The position numbers and the translations under genes were made by a program. The notes under the pieces are model-generated. The model was not told the DNA's origin. It worked only from the letters and a program-made list of their open reading frames with translations, and did not search any database. DNA of 64,000 bases from Raffaelea ambrosiae (lineage: Eukaryota; Ascomycota; Sordariomycetes; Ophiostomatales; Ophiostomataceae): positions 4,374,003 through 4,438,002 of the forward strand of contig PCDI01000002.1 in the NCBI GenBank assembly GCA_002778195.1, given 5' to 3'. This document shows positions 1 to 10,215 of the stretch, one piece after another; the first letter of the stretch is position 1, and the number at the start of each line of letters is the position of its first letter.

Positions 1-865
1 CAAGGCGTTTTGCGAGGACTACATCAAGAAGTCGCTGCCAGACCGCCCCGACCTGTGGGACACCCTGACGCCCAAGTACCCTCCGGGCTGCAAGCGCATC
101 CTCATCAGCGACGACTACTTCCAGACGCTGAGCAGGCCCAATGTCGCCCTGGAGACCAGGCCCATTGAGAGCATCACGGAGGGCGGCGTGGACGTGCGTG
201 GAAGCGGCGGCCATGTGGCGCATGAATTCGATGTGCTCATCTTTGCCACGGGCTTCGAGACCCTGCATTTTGCCAACGGCATCGATGTGCACGGCGTGGG
301 CCCCCAGTCGCTCGACGAGCTCTGGTCCAAGGGCGCCTCGGCGCTGTACGGCATCGGCGTCGAGAGCCTGCCCAACTTTGGCATGATGTACGGCCCGAAC
401 ACGAACCTGGGCCACAACTCGATCATTCTCATGATCGAGGCCCAGGCGCGCTACCTCGCGTCCCTGATCCAGGAGGTCTACCGGGGCCGCACGCAGGGCC
501 GGTCCGTCACCATCCTGCCCAAGACGGACCGTGTCAGGGAGTACAACGTGTGGCTGCAGAAGGCGCTGGCCACGTCGTCGTTTGCCGACGCGCGGTGCCA
601 GAGCTGGTACAAGAACGCCGACGGCCTGGTGACCAACAACTGGAGCGGCACGGTGGTCGACTACCAGAAGATGCTGTCCAGCATCGACTGGTCGGACTAC
701 ACGGTCGAGGGCGAGGCCAAGGCGCCGACGGGCCAGCAGTACATTGGCCGCGTCGTGGAGGAGACTCTGGTCAGCACCAAGGCGCTGCTGGCAGGTTCGG
801 CCGTGAGTCTCCTCGCTGCGGGCGCGGTGCTGTACCAGTCTCGTGGACGGTTCCGTGCGCGCTGA
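1..865 (+). CDS. Baeyer-Villiger/FMO-type flavin monooxygenase, 3' part
   Basis: This is the C-terminal 287 residues of a class B flavoprotein monooxygenase; the start lies left of the window. The reading frame is open from base 2 to a TGA at 863-865. The segment has the family's ATG(F/Y) region (VLIFATGFET near base 235) and the conserved LPNFGMMYGPNTNLGHNS block near base 370, which in BVMOs follows the second dinucleotide domain. Such enzymes use NADPH and O2 to insert oxygen next to a carbonyl or onto a heteroatom. The FAD and NADPH Rossmann motifs would lie upstream and cannot be checked. A hydrophobic stretch rich in Ala and Leu near the C-terminus (about bases 780-835), followed by Arg-rich residues, suggests a C-terminal membrane anchor. 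The substrate is unknown. The gene converges on the alcohol dehydrogenase downstream. Confidence 0.85.
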   Translation, partial: KAFCEDYIKKSLPDRPDLWDTLTPKYPPGCKRILISDDYFQTLSRPNVALETRPIESITEGGVDVRGSGGHVAHEFDVLIFATGFETLHFANGIDVHGVGPQSLDELWSKGASALYGIGVESLPNFGMMYGPNTNLGHNSIILMIEAQARYLASLIQEVYRGRTQGRSVTILPKTDRVREYNVWLQKALATSSFADARCQSWYKNADGLVTNNWSGTVVDYQKMLSSIDWSDYTVEGEAKAPTGQQYIGRVVEETLVSTKALLAGSAVSLLAAGAVLYQSRGRFRAR

Positions 866-1178
866 GCGGCTGTATGGAAGACTTGGATTACAAGGCGGCA
901 GTACATGACAGTGGATAGATCGTGTAAGCAGGACGCAATACACACTTGCTCTGTAGTTTGTTTCTCGAAATTGATTCATCCAAGTCCGGCACAAGCCATA
1001 GCAACTAAAATCTCACGTCATCTTCTAAAACCCAAGGCCCGGAAACATAGTTAGTCGTGTAGGATTTGCATTCGGATTCATTTTGATCCTACTACGCACA
1101 GCAGCCCTCCCATGTTTGATTTCTTTTCTTTTTTTCTTTTCTTCTTTAATACACTTGGGGTTTTTTTTTTCTTTTTTT
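866..1178. other. Convergent 3' intergenic region
   Basis: This 313-base spacer separates two convergent genes and should hold both 3' ends. It ends in a T-rich stretch (about 1125-1180), which reads as A-rich on the minus strand just after the alcohol dehydrogenase stop. No gene seen. Confidence 0.6.
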
Positions 1179-2529
1179 CTAACCAGAAAGATCCAGAACC
1201 ACCCGCCCGTTCAACTTGCCCGCATGCATCGTCTCAAAGACCTCGGTCAGCTCAGACATCTTCTTGACTTCAATGTGCGTCTTGACGATGCCGCGCGCCG
1301 CAAAGCCCAGAATCTCGATCGCCTCGTTCTGGTTGCCCACCGCCGAGCCGACGATCCGGTGCTGCTGCGTGATGATGGACGGCGGGTTCGCGCTGGCAAT
1401 GGGCACCAGGTCGCCCTCGGACAGGCCGACGCAGACGACGGTGCCGTTGAAGCGCAGGAAGCCCAGCGACTGCGCGTACGCGCGGTTCGACGCGGCCACC
1501 ACCACCACGGCGTGGGCGCCGAGGCCGCCGGTGAGCGACTTGACGTGCTTGATGATGTCCTCGTCGTGGGGGTACTGGGTCATGTCGACAAAGTGCTCGG
1601 CGCCCGAGTCCTGGACGAGCTTCTCCTTGCTGCCGTGGTCGATGCCGATGACGCGCAGGCCGAGCACCCGGGAGGCGATCTGGACGGCCAGGTGGCCCAG
1701 GCCGCCGCCGGCGCCGGCAATGACGACAAAGTGGCCCGGCTGGGTGTGGCTCTTGAGCAGGGCCGCGTAGACCGTGACACCCGCACACAGCAGAGGCGCC
1801 GCGTGGGCCGAGTCCAGGCCCTCCGGGATGGGCGTGACGTAGTTGGCCGGGCCCAGCACGTACTGCTGGAAGGTGCCGGGCGTGTAGTAGCCCGAGATTT
1901 TCTGGTTGAGGCAGACGCCGTCCTGGCGGACGAGGCAGGCCTCTGGACAATGCAGCTTGTTAGGGAAAATGCGCCACTGGCCCCTGTTGTCCTCGGGTCC
2001 TTGGGTCCGTGCTGTACATACCGCATCGCCCGCAAGCACTGGCGACCCATTTGATGCCCACGCGGTCGCCAACCTTGATGCCCGTCAGCTCGGCGCCCGC
2101 GCCGAGCTTCACCACATGGCCCACGCCCTCGTGGCCGCCCACCTGGCCCGCGGCGGTGGGTGCGGGCAGGACCTTCCACTGCAAACGAGCCCAAACAAGC
2201 GCCCGGTTAGCATCACAGGCAAGCCCGCCGCATGGAACGGAAGACAGGAACGCACGCTATTGGTCATCACGGAATAGTCGGAATGGCAGACGCCCGAGTG
2301 TGTCCTGCAAGTCCCCAATCAGCGCATGCTTCACGGGGGGCTCTCTCTTCTCTGCACCTTCAGAATCGCGCTTTCTCCCCGCTGCTTCCGTCTCCTCTGC
2401 CTACAGGTTGATAAGCACTTCGCCCGGGCCCGGCTCCGGCGTATCGAGGTCGACGACCTTGGTCGAGATCGTGCCGGGCTTGTCGTAGATGACAGCTTTG
2501 TACTGCTTGGGGATTGCGGGAGCGGCCAT
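1179..2529 (-). CDS. Zinc-dependent alcohol dehydrogenase (ADH1-like, MDR family)
   Basis: Four exons, approximately 2529-2405, 2304-2256, 2178-2022 and 1942-1179, join in phase to give about 364 residues, normal for fungal cytosolic ADH. The protein begins MAAPAIPKQYKAVIYD. The catalytic zinc ligand Cys lies in THSGVCHSD and the GHEGVG motif follows. The four structural-zinc cysteines appear as CGRCEAC and then C, and the third intron falls inside that motif, which supports this splice model. The NAD-binding loop GAGGGLGHLAVQ is in exon 4. The family oxidises primary or secondary alcohols with NAD+. Nothing in the sequence fixes the physiological substrate. Its 3' end faces the BVMO gene; its promoter lies in the long spacer to the right. 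Confidence 0.93.
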
Positions 2530-3873
2530 GGTGGTGTGTAGGGATGTGTGTGTGTGTTTCTTTTTCTTTCTTTTGGTTCCTTTCTTCTGGTTCTTGTGTT
2601 CGATCAATGATCGTCTAGAGAGCTGCGAGAAGCAGCAAGGAGGCGCTGGTCTTCCAAGTCGGGGTAAACCAGCCTACATATAGCCTATAAGGGGCCTCAG
2701 GAGCAGCGTGACTGTGAGTGGCTCAGAGGCATAACCCCTCTTCTTCTCCTTGGCTCCCATGACACCAGCCTGCGGGATATGGTTCCGCGTGAGGAGAGCT
2801 CTGCGAGTGGTGCGGAGACGGTCGACATCCCTGCGGTGGAATGGGGCGTTGTTCCTGCTCCTCCGCCTGGAAGTGTCGCATCTTTCTCGGTCAGAAAGCT
2901 GCCCAAGTGCGACGTCGACAGGAAAGTTGTGCCGTTTCGGTCCATCTTTACGGGCGCTTTCCATCCTGCATCCTGCCTCGAGATTGATCTGACGTGTCGT
3001 ACGGGACAGGCGTCTGCAATCGTAGGGGCAACTGCCGTCATGATGAAGCGGGCCGCAGTCATCGTTATCGTTTACTTACATGTCCCCGTTTCCCCTCCTT
3101 TTCCCCGTACAAGTAGTGCGAATCCAGAATGAGCAAGGCGTGCATGCACATCCCTCGGCGAGCCTCGGTTCCTGTGGGGACCCCGCAAGCCATTTTGGAA
3201 GACGACTAGACGTGTTGGAAGGCGATCGTGACAGCTTGCGTGAGGAGAAGGCCAGGCCGCTTAAACAGCGTCGACATAGGCTTGGCAGAAAAGCAGGAGT
3301 CTCGCTAGTATCTTTTATGTCCACGAGTCAATGCATCTGCACATGTGCTCACATTCGTGCTGCCCCAGAACCAAACCATACCACTCAAGTCGATATTCGG
3401 TGTTGTCCACTTACAGCCATTCCTGCGTTCCCCGGACTTGGCTTAGACGAACCTGTGGATCCGGAGTGGCCACGCCCCATACTTCCACACTGTCCCTAGC
3501 CGGAACGGGGGTGTGTTCTAATAGGCCTGGTTTCGAGCCATCCTGCGGGTAGTCATGTGCAAGTGCAATTTGATGTGAGCGACTCCGAACAATATGTCCA
3601 CGTCCGGGATCCCCAATTTGGGCCATCCTGATGAAGCTCGAGTTGGATTATTACTGCAGCGTCGAGTTAGATACCACGCCAGTAAGCATGATGTGTCTGG
3701 AGCGATAGCAAGAACCCTGCACGTGGCATCAATGTAGGCTGCACCTGATTCTACTCATGTATGGTGCCCAGCCAATATCCCGCCAGCTTGCGTAAACATC
3801 ACCCAATCTGCCGACGGCAGCATACCATCAAGGACTCGCACGGGAGTCTCTATCAGCCTCATTCTTCCTAAAT
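2530..3873. other. Gene-poor spacer
   Basis: About 1.3 kb upstream of the alcohol dehydrogenase. The proximal part should be its leader and promoter; on the coding strand the leader is A-rich with an ACACAC stretch just before the ATG (2530-2560). A plus-strand frame at 2779-3132 is open for 117 codons but resembles no family I recognise and has no clear splice or start context. I see no supported gene. Confidence 0.5.
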
Positions 3874-4263
3874 TTGCGTACAGCATGGCCTCTCCTCCTC
3901 AGTTGCCGGCTCGGCAGCCTCCACTTGCAATGCATCGTCAGCACGAAGCCAGAAAAACCCATTGAAGATACTTTTGAACCTCGTCGACTGAAGATCATTA
4001 AGAACTGGGAAGACGACCCAGACAATTATGGAATGGACGAGCATTTAGAGTACGATTTTGAGGCCCTCAAGCGCCTACTGCAACCGATATGCGGTCTGAT
4101 GCAGCATGAGCCAGACAAACACATATCATGGCATGAGGCAGTTCCTTGTATGGAGTGGGTAGACTATAGGTGGGAGAAGAGTCAAGATTGCAGTTGTGAA
4201 TCATGCCAGGCATCGAGTCGAGAACCAAGTCGTGCAGGAAGTCACGACGGGGGCGAAGGGTAG
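3874..4263 (+). pseudogene. Possible relic of a kinase-like or other unknown protein
   Basis: A 129-codon frame whose middle part (about 3950-4175) has protein-like composition: acidic and aromatic residues such as NWEDDPDNYGMDEHLEYDF, then LQPICGLMQHEPDK and a final MEWVDYR. This order (Leu-rich helix, E-P-x-K, helix ending in W) loosely recalls the last subdomain of fungal protein kinases. No kinase core (HRD, DFG) lies upstream, and the N-terminal residues look like read-through of non-coding DNA. It may be a 3' remnant of a decayed gene, or chance. The assignment is tentative. Confidence 0.22.
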
Positions 4264-4497
4264 TAAATGCTACGGTTACGTCCAATGCCGCTGCTGTTCT
4301 GAGAGAGGTGGTGGACGAGTCCACAGGTCGGCCAAGAAGACAGGAAGCTCAAAATAGAGTGAGTCGAAATGTATCAGAAGAACCAGATGTCGCGTCGAGA
4401 TACTCGGACAAGTATCAAGAAAACTTAATGTGACAACATGAATGAAATCTGTCTTGTCCGACACAAAAAAAAAAAAAATATTGTCTTTTGGGCACAC

Positions 4498-6115
4498 TCA
4501 AATCTTTGCACCAGCTGCTTTTGACTTCTCACGGAACAGTTTGACGAGCTGTCGGACGGCCAAATCGAACAAGACATCCTCGCTTCCTCCGGGAATTCTG
4601 GCTCCGGGTACCTCACGGTAAATTTCTGAGAAACGGCGCATTAGCGAATCGAAATTTGGACAGGCCGAAAGAAACACTGGCCAAGCGAACACTTACTCTC
4701 TACAAGCTCGCCTTGTCCGGTGCGGGTGTAGCCGTTTCCACCAAAGAGCAGCACAGCACACCGCGCGCACTCGTCGATCACGACGCCAGCGTTGGCCTTG
4801 CACAGGGCCGTCAGACCTCCCAGCTCGCGGTCTGCGTCCTTCTTTGCCATCTTGGTCATCAGATACGTGAACGACTCGACCCAGGCCTGCTGAGACTCGA
4901 GCAGAGCGCTACATTTGGCCAACCGATGGCGCACAACCGGCTGGTCCATGAGTGTCTGAGAGAGTGTAGAGTGTTAGCCTCCCTGTTTCACGCGCCAAAT
5001 CGCGATTCTTCCCTGCCTTCGTCCTCTCACCTTGCCAAAGGCTTGCCGCTTCATGCAGTACTCGTATGCCGCCGCCAAGGCCACGCGCGCCTGTCTGGTG
5101 ACGCCGACAGAAATGGTCAAGCGCTCGTGGTTGAAGTTGTTCATAATGTAGCCCATGCCCTTGCCCTCTTCACCAATGAGGTTCTCGCGCGGCACCTTCA
5201 CGTTGTCCAGCTCAATGTAGGTCGTGCCAGCAGAGATCTGGCCCCCCACCTTGAGTCGCCGGCGTGACACGCCCGGCTGGTCCTTGAGAGGCACCAGGAG
5301 CAGCGAGATGCCGCGGCCACCCGAGCCTTCGGGCCCGGTACGAACAGCGGTGGTGGCGTAGTCTGCCCAGATGCCGTTCGTGATCCACTTCTTCGTTCCA
5401 TCGACAATGTAGGACTTGCCATCATCGCTGAGCTTGGCCGTAGTCGTGATATTGGCCACATCCGATCCAGCACTGGTGCCGCGTTAAGATAGTATTAGAA
5501 CCGAGATCAAAAAGCAAGGCGAGGGAGGTGTTTCAGTGCGCCTTACTCGGGTTCCGTAATGGCAATGCAGGCTCTTGTCCGACCCAACAAAAGGTCCGGA
5601 ATGTATTTCTCTTGGAGCGCAGCGCTGGCATAGTGCAACAAGGGTGGTACACCAAAGGCCATGCCGGTTGTAAGGGAGCCCGGAGGTCCGGCCAGACCGG
5701 CACGGGACATCTGTTGAGTGCATTATGAGTTTCCGACGCTTCCGATACCACCAGGCACAAGGCATCTACCGTGGGGGGGGGGGATTCGTACCTCGTCTAC
5801 GTAGATCATGCCATGGATGGAGTCGAACTCCTCGACGGGAACGTCGCCAGGAAGATGTGTGATGCCCAGCTTCTTCAGCCATGCAACGGGCAAAGGTGCC
5901 GGCAGGGATGGAATAATAAAGCGGCCTTTCGAAAACTCCTCAAAAACATGGGCTGGCACTTCTTCGGCGGTCTCCCATTCCAGCGCGTTTTTGTGAAGAT
6001 GCTCTTCAACGAACTCCCTGCATGCTGTCTGGAATCGACGATGCGACTCGTTGTAATACGGCGACGGGAGGCCCCGAAGCCACTGGGGTTCGGACAGAGG
6101 GATTAGAGAGGCCAT
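4498..6115 (-). CDS. Acyl-CoA dehydrogenase, C-terminus AKI
   Basis: Five exons (6115-5792, 5710-5547, 5472-5031, 4955-4697, 4625-4498) join in phase to 438 residues. The flavin-binding signature is clear: RACIAITEPDAGSD, then KKWITNG. The C-terminal helical domain has FNHERLTISVG, AYEYCMKRQAFGK, a GGNGYTRTGQ stretch and IPGGSEDVLFDLAVRQ. Where medium-chain enzymes carry their catalytic Glu (the YEG position) this protein has IPGGSED, so the base is more likely the Glu of HERL, the position used by isovaleryl- and long-chain acyl-CoA dehydrogenases. The reaction is FAD-dependent alpha,beta-dehydrogenation of an acyl-CoA. The protein ends GAKI; AKI is a known PTS1-type peroxisomal signal in some fungi. 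No N-terminal mitochondrial presequence is evident. Chain-length specificity is not determined. Confidence 0.93.
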
Positions 6116-8472
6116 GGTGATCAGATGAGCCGCCGTTTGAGGGTGGAAATGAAAGTGAAAACCGGGCTTACGGTTGTGAGATAAGTTCTCGCCGTACGAT
6201 TTTAATAAGCTGACCCCGGACTATCGTATTGGGCCTCGGTTCCCCGCACGGCCTCCTTACATCAACCGACCCTAGATCCAAATCCTGATGTACCGAATTG
6301 TCTCGTTATCAGGACAGCCCACCCCAAGGGAGCAAATATAATAACCGGCACTTTTTTGGCGCATTCAAAGAAATAACGGCCATGCTTGATGATGCAATGA
6401 CTTCGGGACTGTCGTTAGAGGTCTACCACAAATTTTATCGAAGGTGATAAACAAGGACAGGCAAAACCGCAGCATCCATGCGATGCCCTTCGTATTCTAG
6501 TCACTCGTAGCATCGTATAATGGCCATGAAGCGTAGCATTGTGTTGCCCACTGTAATATTGTTCTGTCGGTAGACGTGCTATGCGTCTCATTCGAAGTAT
6601 CCCATCAGATGCGGTATCAAATTACTGTGAATGGAATGGGATAGGAGGGAGATCGTTCCACTACACATTGCATATTGAAACTGAGAATTTGTGCACAATG
6701 TCACGTCTGGGGATGCGGGCTATATATGACTTGCATGGCCAAACATATATCTGGTTATGGTGACACTTCCCTCCACCCCAAACTTTCCGCAGGCCTTCCG
6801 GATGTTTAGGAGCTAGACACTGCGGTATATATGCGGCCAATATTCTATTATATCGGCATACTAGTTACTTGTTGCACCGGACGACGCCATGCTGTCCCAG
6901 GACATCAAATTACGGGCCCAGACAACTCAGGTCGACTCCAAGGCTTCCGCGACAGATCCCAGCAATTCGCAGACAGAAGTGTTGGGTTTTGCGAGCACCT
7001 TCAATACACGTATCGGAGCGCTAGTTAACAGGAAAATTTCTGATATGCATATGTCATTTTTTTTTCTGGAAATGGACAAGTAGGAAATTCTCGTGAGGCA
7101 ATGATCAATGGGCGAAATACAGAGGAGTTTTTTGTGGATACCGAAAAGACAGGGCGACCAATCACAGAAACTTTCTATCGACCACCACCACTTGTGCCAA
7201 TCACCTCAGAACACAACATCTGCATGGGGCAAAAGCACGCCCCGACGAGCGTGCGACATTTATGGGAACACTACAGAGTGAGCTGTCTGGCGGCTTAGTC
7301 CCCACTATACTGCGGCCTGCGAGTTTGAGGCTTTCACGCAACGTCACAGAGATATCGTGACGCTCAAAGGGGGAAAGCGGATGTCACCGGCTGTACTTTT
7401 TATTTGGAACCGCAACTGCATCATTCGCTGCCCTGGATTTTTACTTTGCTGCTTCTCGATGGTCGTTTTAACACAGCCACGGTAGCCTCAGCATGCTGTC
7501 CCTGCAGGAGGGTGTGGTTCTGCATGTGGCCAAACACGAGGCCTAGCCAAAAACAGAGAGACATTTGGATGGAGCCGCAGCACGTTTAATCGGCGTGTCT
7601 TATATGGCACCTTGACCGTCTATGGCTACAAAATGCTGGAGTCGGAGGGGAGAAAACTCGTACACGGCCGTAGCGGTCACGTCGAAAAGAGAAAAGCGCC
7701 ATGCAGATGCGGCCACACCGCCACTCCTTCCCCCCCCCCCCCCCCCCGGATAAAGCAGGCCCCATAAGCAAAAGGACAAGAGAGGTATCCAGTGCTTTCC
7801 GCCTTTCCGCTGAAACATATGGACAAAAACCCATTGAAAAAATATGCCAACTTGTGGGTTGAGAGCCGGGATTTTGTAAGTGGAAATGGGGTGTTGGATC
7901 TTCACTTGCACCATTGCCTCCCAGCCCGTTCCAAAGCAGCTTTGCCTGTGGTTTGCCGCTGCATATAGTTATAAAAGTCCCATGATGTACTACGTTGTTC
8001 CACACATGTCCTGGTTAGCAGACCTATTTATGCACGCCTGCATGCGAGGCTGTTCTCGAGCATTCGCTGGGAATGAAGTTTGTCACCAAGACAGATGAGG
8101 ACGCATTCTTTTTGGGACACTGAGATCCACTACACTTAGCCTGTCTACGCCGATTCGACGCCTGTGAAAATTGGGTCTCACCATGAGGATACACAATAGG
8201 CTCGCACAAAGACCCACCAGAATGTCGGGTTGATATAGAGATATTCGGTCTGCGTTGACAAAACCTCACTTCTCAATTTTTCGTGTCTTCATATTTCAGT
8301 GTTTTCGATATTCTTTGCCAATACTCTGCACTGCGTTCCGTCTTGTCTTGCTTACCGGCCTCGTTCTTTTATCTTGTATCGCCATCTCTGTCCTCTGTTT
8401 TTTTGGCATTCTGCACCACACCCCTTTCAAGCCATGCTTGTGTGGCTCTAGACTGTTAGCGAAGCTACGTGC
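6116..8472. other. Long gene-free spacer
   Basis: About 2.4 kb with moderate AT content and only short open frames (at most 139 codons, composition not protein-like). The right-hand 200 bases are T-rich and probably form the leader of the SprT-like gene. A C18 homopolymer sits at 7730-7747. I see no RNA gene or mobile element. Confidence 0.5.
7730..7747. repeat. Poly-C homopolymer (18 bases)
   Basis: Uninterrupted run of C in gene-free DNA. Such runs are prone to length error in sequencing, so the true length is uncertain. Confidence 0.9.
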
Positions 8473-9624
8473 ATGCAGTCTGTTGCTATACACCGAGACA
8501 TGGAAACACGGCGTTCTCGGTATAGCAACACACCGCTTCATCAGTTCAGTCATTATGGGCAAGACAGCGAACAACCAAGACTCTGCCAACAATATCATAC
8601 GACACACCGGGAGTTTCCAGAACGCCAGCTTCCTTTCATCATTCTTCACGAAGAACACCAACCTGCACCACAGCTGCCTTCCCCGTCGCACAGAGAAACA
8701 TGGAGTAATGGGTCGAACCTCAAAGCAGCCGGGTGCGTTTCCAGACCACAAGAAACACCATCTTCTCACCAGTCGGCAACGACGACAACATCCGAACGAT
8801 TTCTTCGTGGTCCGTATGGCTCGAGATACTGCGACGACCGGCCTGCAGAATATATATATCAAGGACAATGCTGCGGTTACAAGACGACGGAGGAATACAT
8901 GCACTTTGATGGACAAAGACAGAGCTCTTACGAGCCGTTCATAACGGACGAAGAGGCTTCGGCGAATGTGTCCAGGCACCTGGGCAGCTTTCCACGAAGA
9001 CATTCTTCTGCAAGACATGCCGATACGCTACTCTCTCTGATACACTCAGCCCCTCACGACGCAGAGCCTTTCCTTGACGACCGGGCTCTAGAGAGCATCT
9101 TCAAGGCTGCCAACGATATCTTCTTCCATGGCTGCCTCACGCACCGTGTCAAATGGGGCTGGTCTGATGCCTCTTCAAGTCCCCAGTACGATGACAAGGT
9201 CATCGGCCACACGTCACTGCGTCAGGCACGCGATGGTGGCATTGAAACTTTCATCCTTCTGTCGACACCCATCCTGAAGAACCCGCAGTACAGCCGCCGG
9301 CTGCTCATCTCTGCCTTCTTGCATGAGCTGATACACTGTTACCTGTTCATATGCTGTGGATGGCGGGCACGTGAGTCGGGAGGCCACACAAACGGTTTTC
9401 GCGACATAGCGAGCATGGTAGACCACTGGGTCGGCCGAGACATTCTTCATTTGTGCCACATGGAGGCGGACCTTAAACGGTTTCGCCATCCAGACAGTGT
9501 TTTCCGTGGCAAACATTACCCATCAGAGCTTATAGACGATGGATTTTCTTCACAGTCATGTTCTTTACACAATCTTTCTTTCTTTTCTAGGCCCCCCGGT
9601 GGGCATTGGGAGCAACACGTTTAA
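8473..9624 (+). CDS. SprT-like zinc metalloprotease domain protein
   Basis: Single open frame of 383 residues. A TAG in frame at 8449 leaves the ATG at 8473 as the first possible start. Residues about 205-330 form a SprT-like domain: zinc-binding HELIH at residues 284-288 and a third His at about 305 in GHTNGF, matching the family's HExxH...HGxxF arrangement. The first 190 residues are low-complexity, rich in Gln, Ser, His and Arg, and carry no domain I recognise. The best-known SprT-like proteins are DNA-protein crosslink proteases (Spartan, Wss1). Here no UBZ, SHP box or PIP box is obvious, so a repair role is only suggested. The last 25 residues (from about 9550) are T-rich at the DNA level and may be replaced by another 3' exon. 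Confidence 0.75.
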   Translation: MQSVAIHRDMETRRSRYSNTPLHQFSHYGQDSEQPRLCQQYHTTHREFPERQLPFIILHEEHQPAPQLPSPSHRETWSNGSNLKAAGCVSRPQETPSSHQSATTTTSERFLRGPYGSRYCDDRPAEYIYQGQCCGYKTTEEYMHFDGQRQSSYEPFITDEEASANVSRHLGSFPRRHSSARHADTLLSLIHSAPHDAEPFLDDRALESIFKAANDIFFHGCLTHRVKWGWSDASSSPQYDDKVIGHTSLRQARDGGIETFILLSTPILKNPQYSRRLLISAFLHELIHCYLFICCGWRARESGGHTNGFRDIASMVDHWVGRDILHLCHMEADLKRFRHPDSVFRGKHYPSELIDDGFSSQSCSLHNLSFFSRPPGGHWEQHV

Positions 9625-10215
9625 AATCTGTGGGATTGCCACGGACGGTTTGCCTAACAGGACTCCTAGCTAGGGAGATCTTGTCTTACCTTACGTTTTC
9701 CATAAGAATGACCTTTTATTTATTTTCCTCTTCGACATCTTTCTTTACCTTATTTTATATTTTACTTATTTTATCTTTATTTTCTTTGTCTTCTACATTT
9801 TATTTCTATTTTGTCTCTTAATTTACTGCTTTTTCTGTTCACTTCGAGTTTGTTTTTTGATCTTCACAATGTGTAAAAGTTTTTGGGCGGGTTTCTCCAT
9901 CCAAGTCTAATTTTCTGTATTAAGTTCCGTTTGCGCGCACTGGGTTTTGTGTCTGATAGAATGCTTTGAAGAATGAACATGTTTGGGGCGATGAAAGAGC
10001 GTTTCCGGGTACTTCATGTACGGTCTGTTTGCGGCATTAAATTGGTTTCAATGCAAATAATCATATCGTCATTAGTCCATCCTAACCTAGTTATTTACTG
10101 AATCTACAAAACAAGAAGAGATCCAGGTGTGTAAATGCAAGAACTCTCTCCTTCTTTTCTAGCTCTGAGGCTCTTCTTTTACAGCCATAGACGGCGCCTG
10201 ATTCTCCTGTGCTTC
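9625..10215. other. T-rich convergent 3' region
   Basis: Convergent spacer between the SprT-like gene and chk1. Bases 9710-9850 are strongly T/pyrimidine-rich with many TTTATTT units, consistent with 3' UTR and polyadenylation DNA. No gene seen. Confidence 0.6.

Noticed and set aside
1083..2054. 323-codon plus-strand frame over the alcohol dehydrogenase
   Set aside because: It is the antisense shadow of the GC-rich ADH exons, rich in Arg/Ala/Val with no domain; the minus-strand reading is a clear enzyme.
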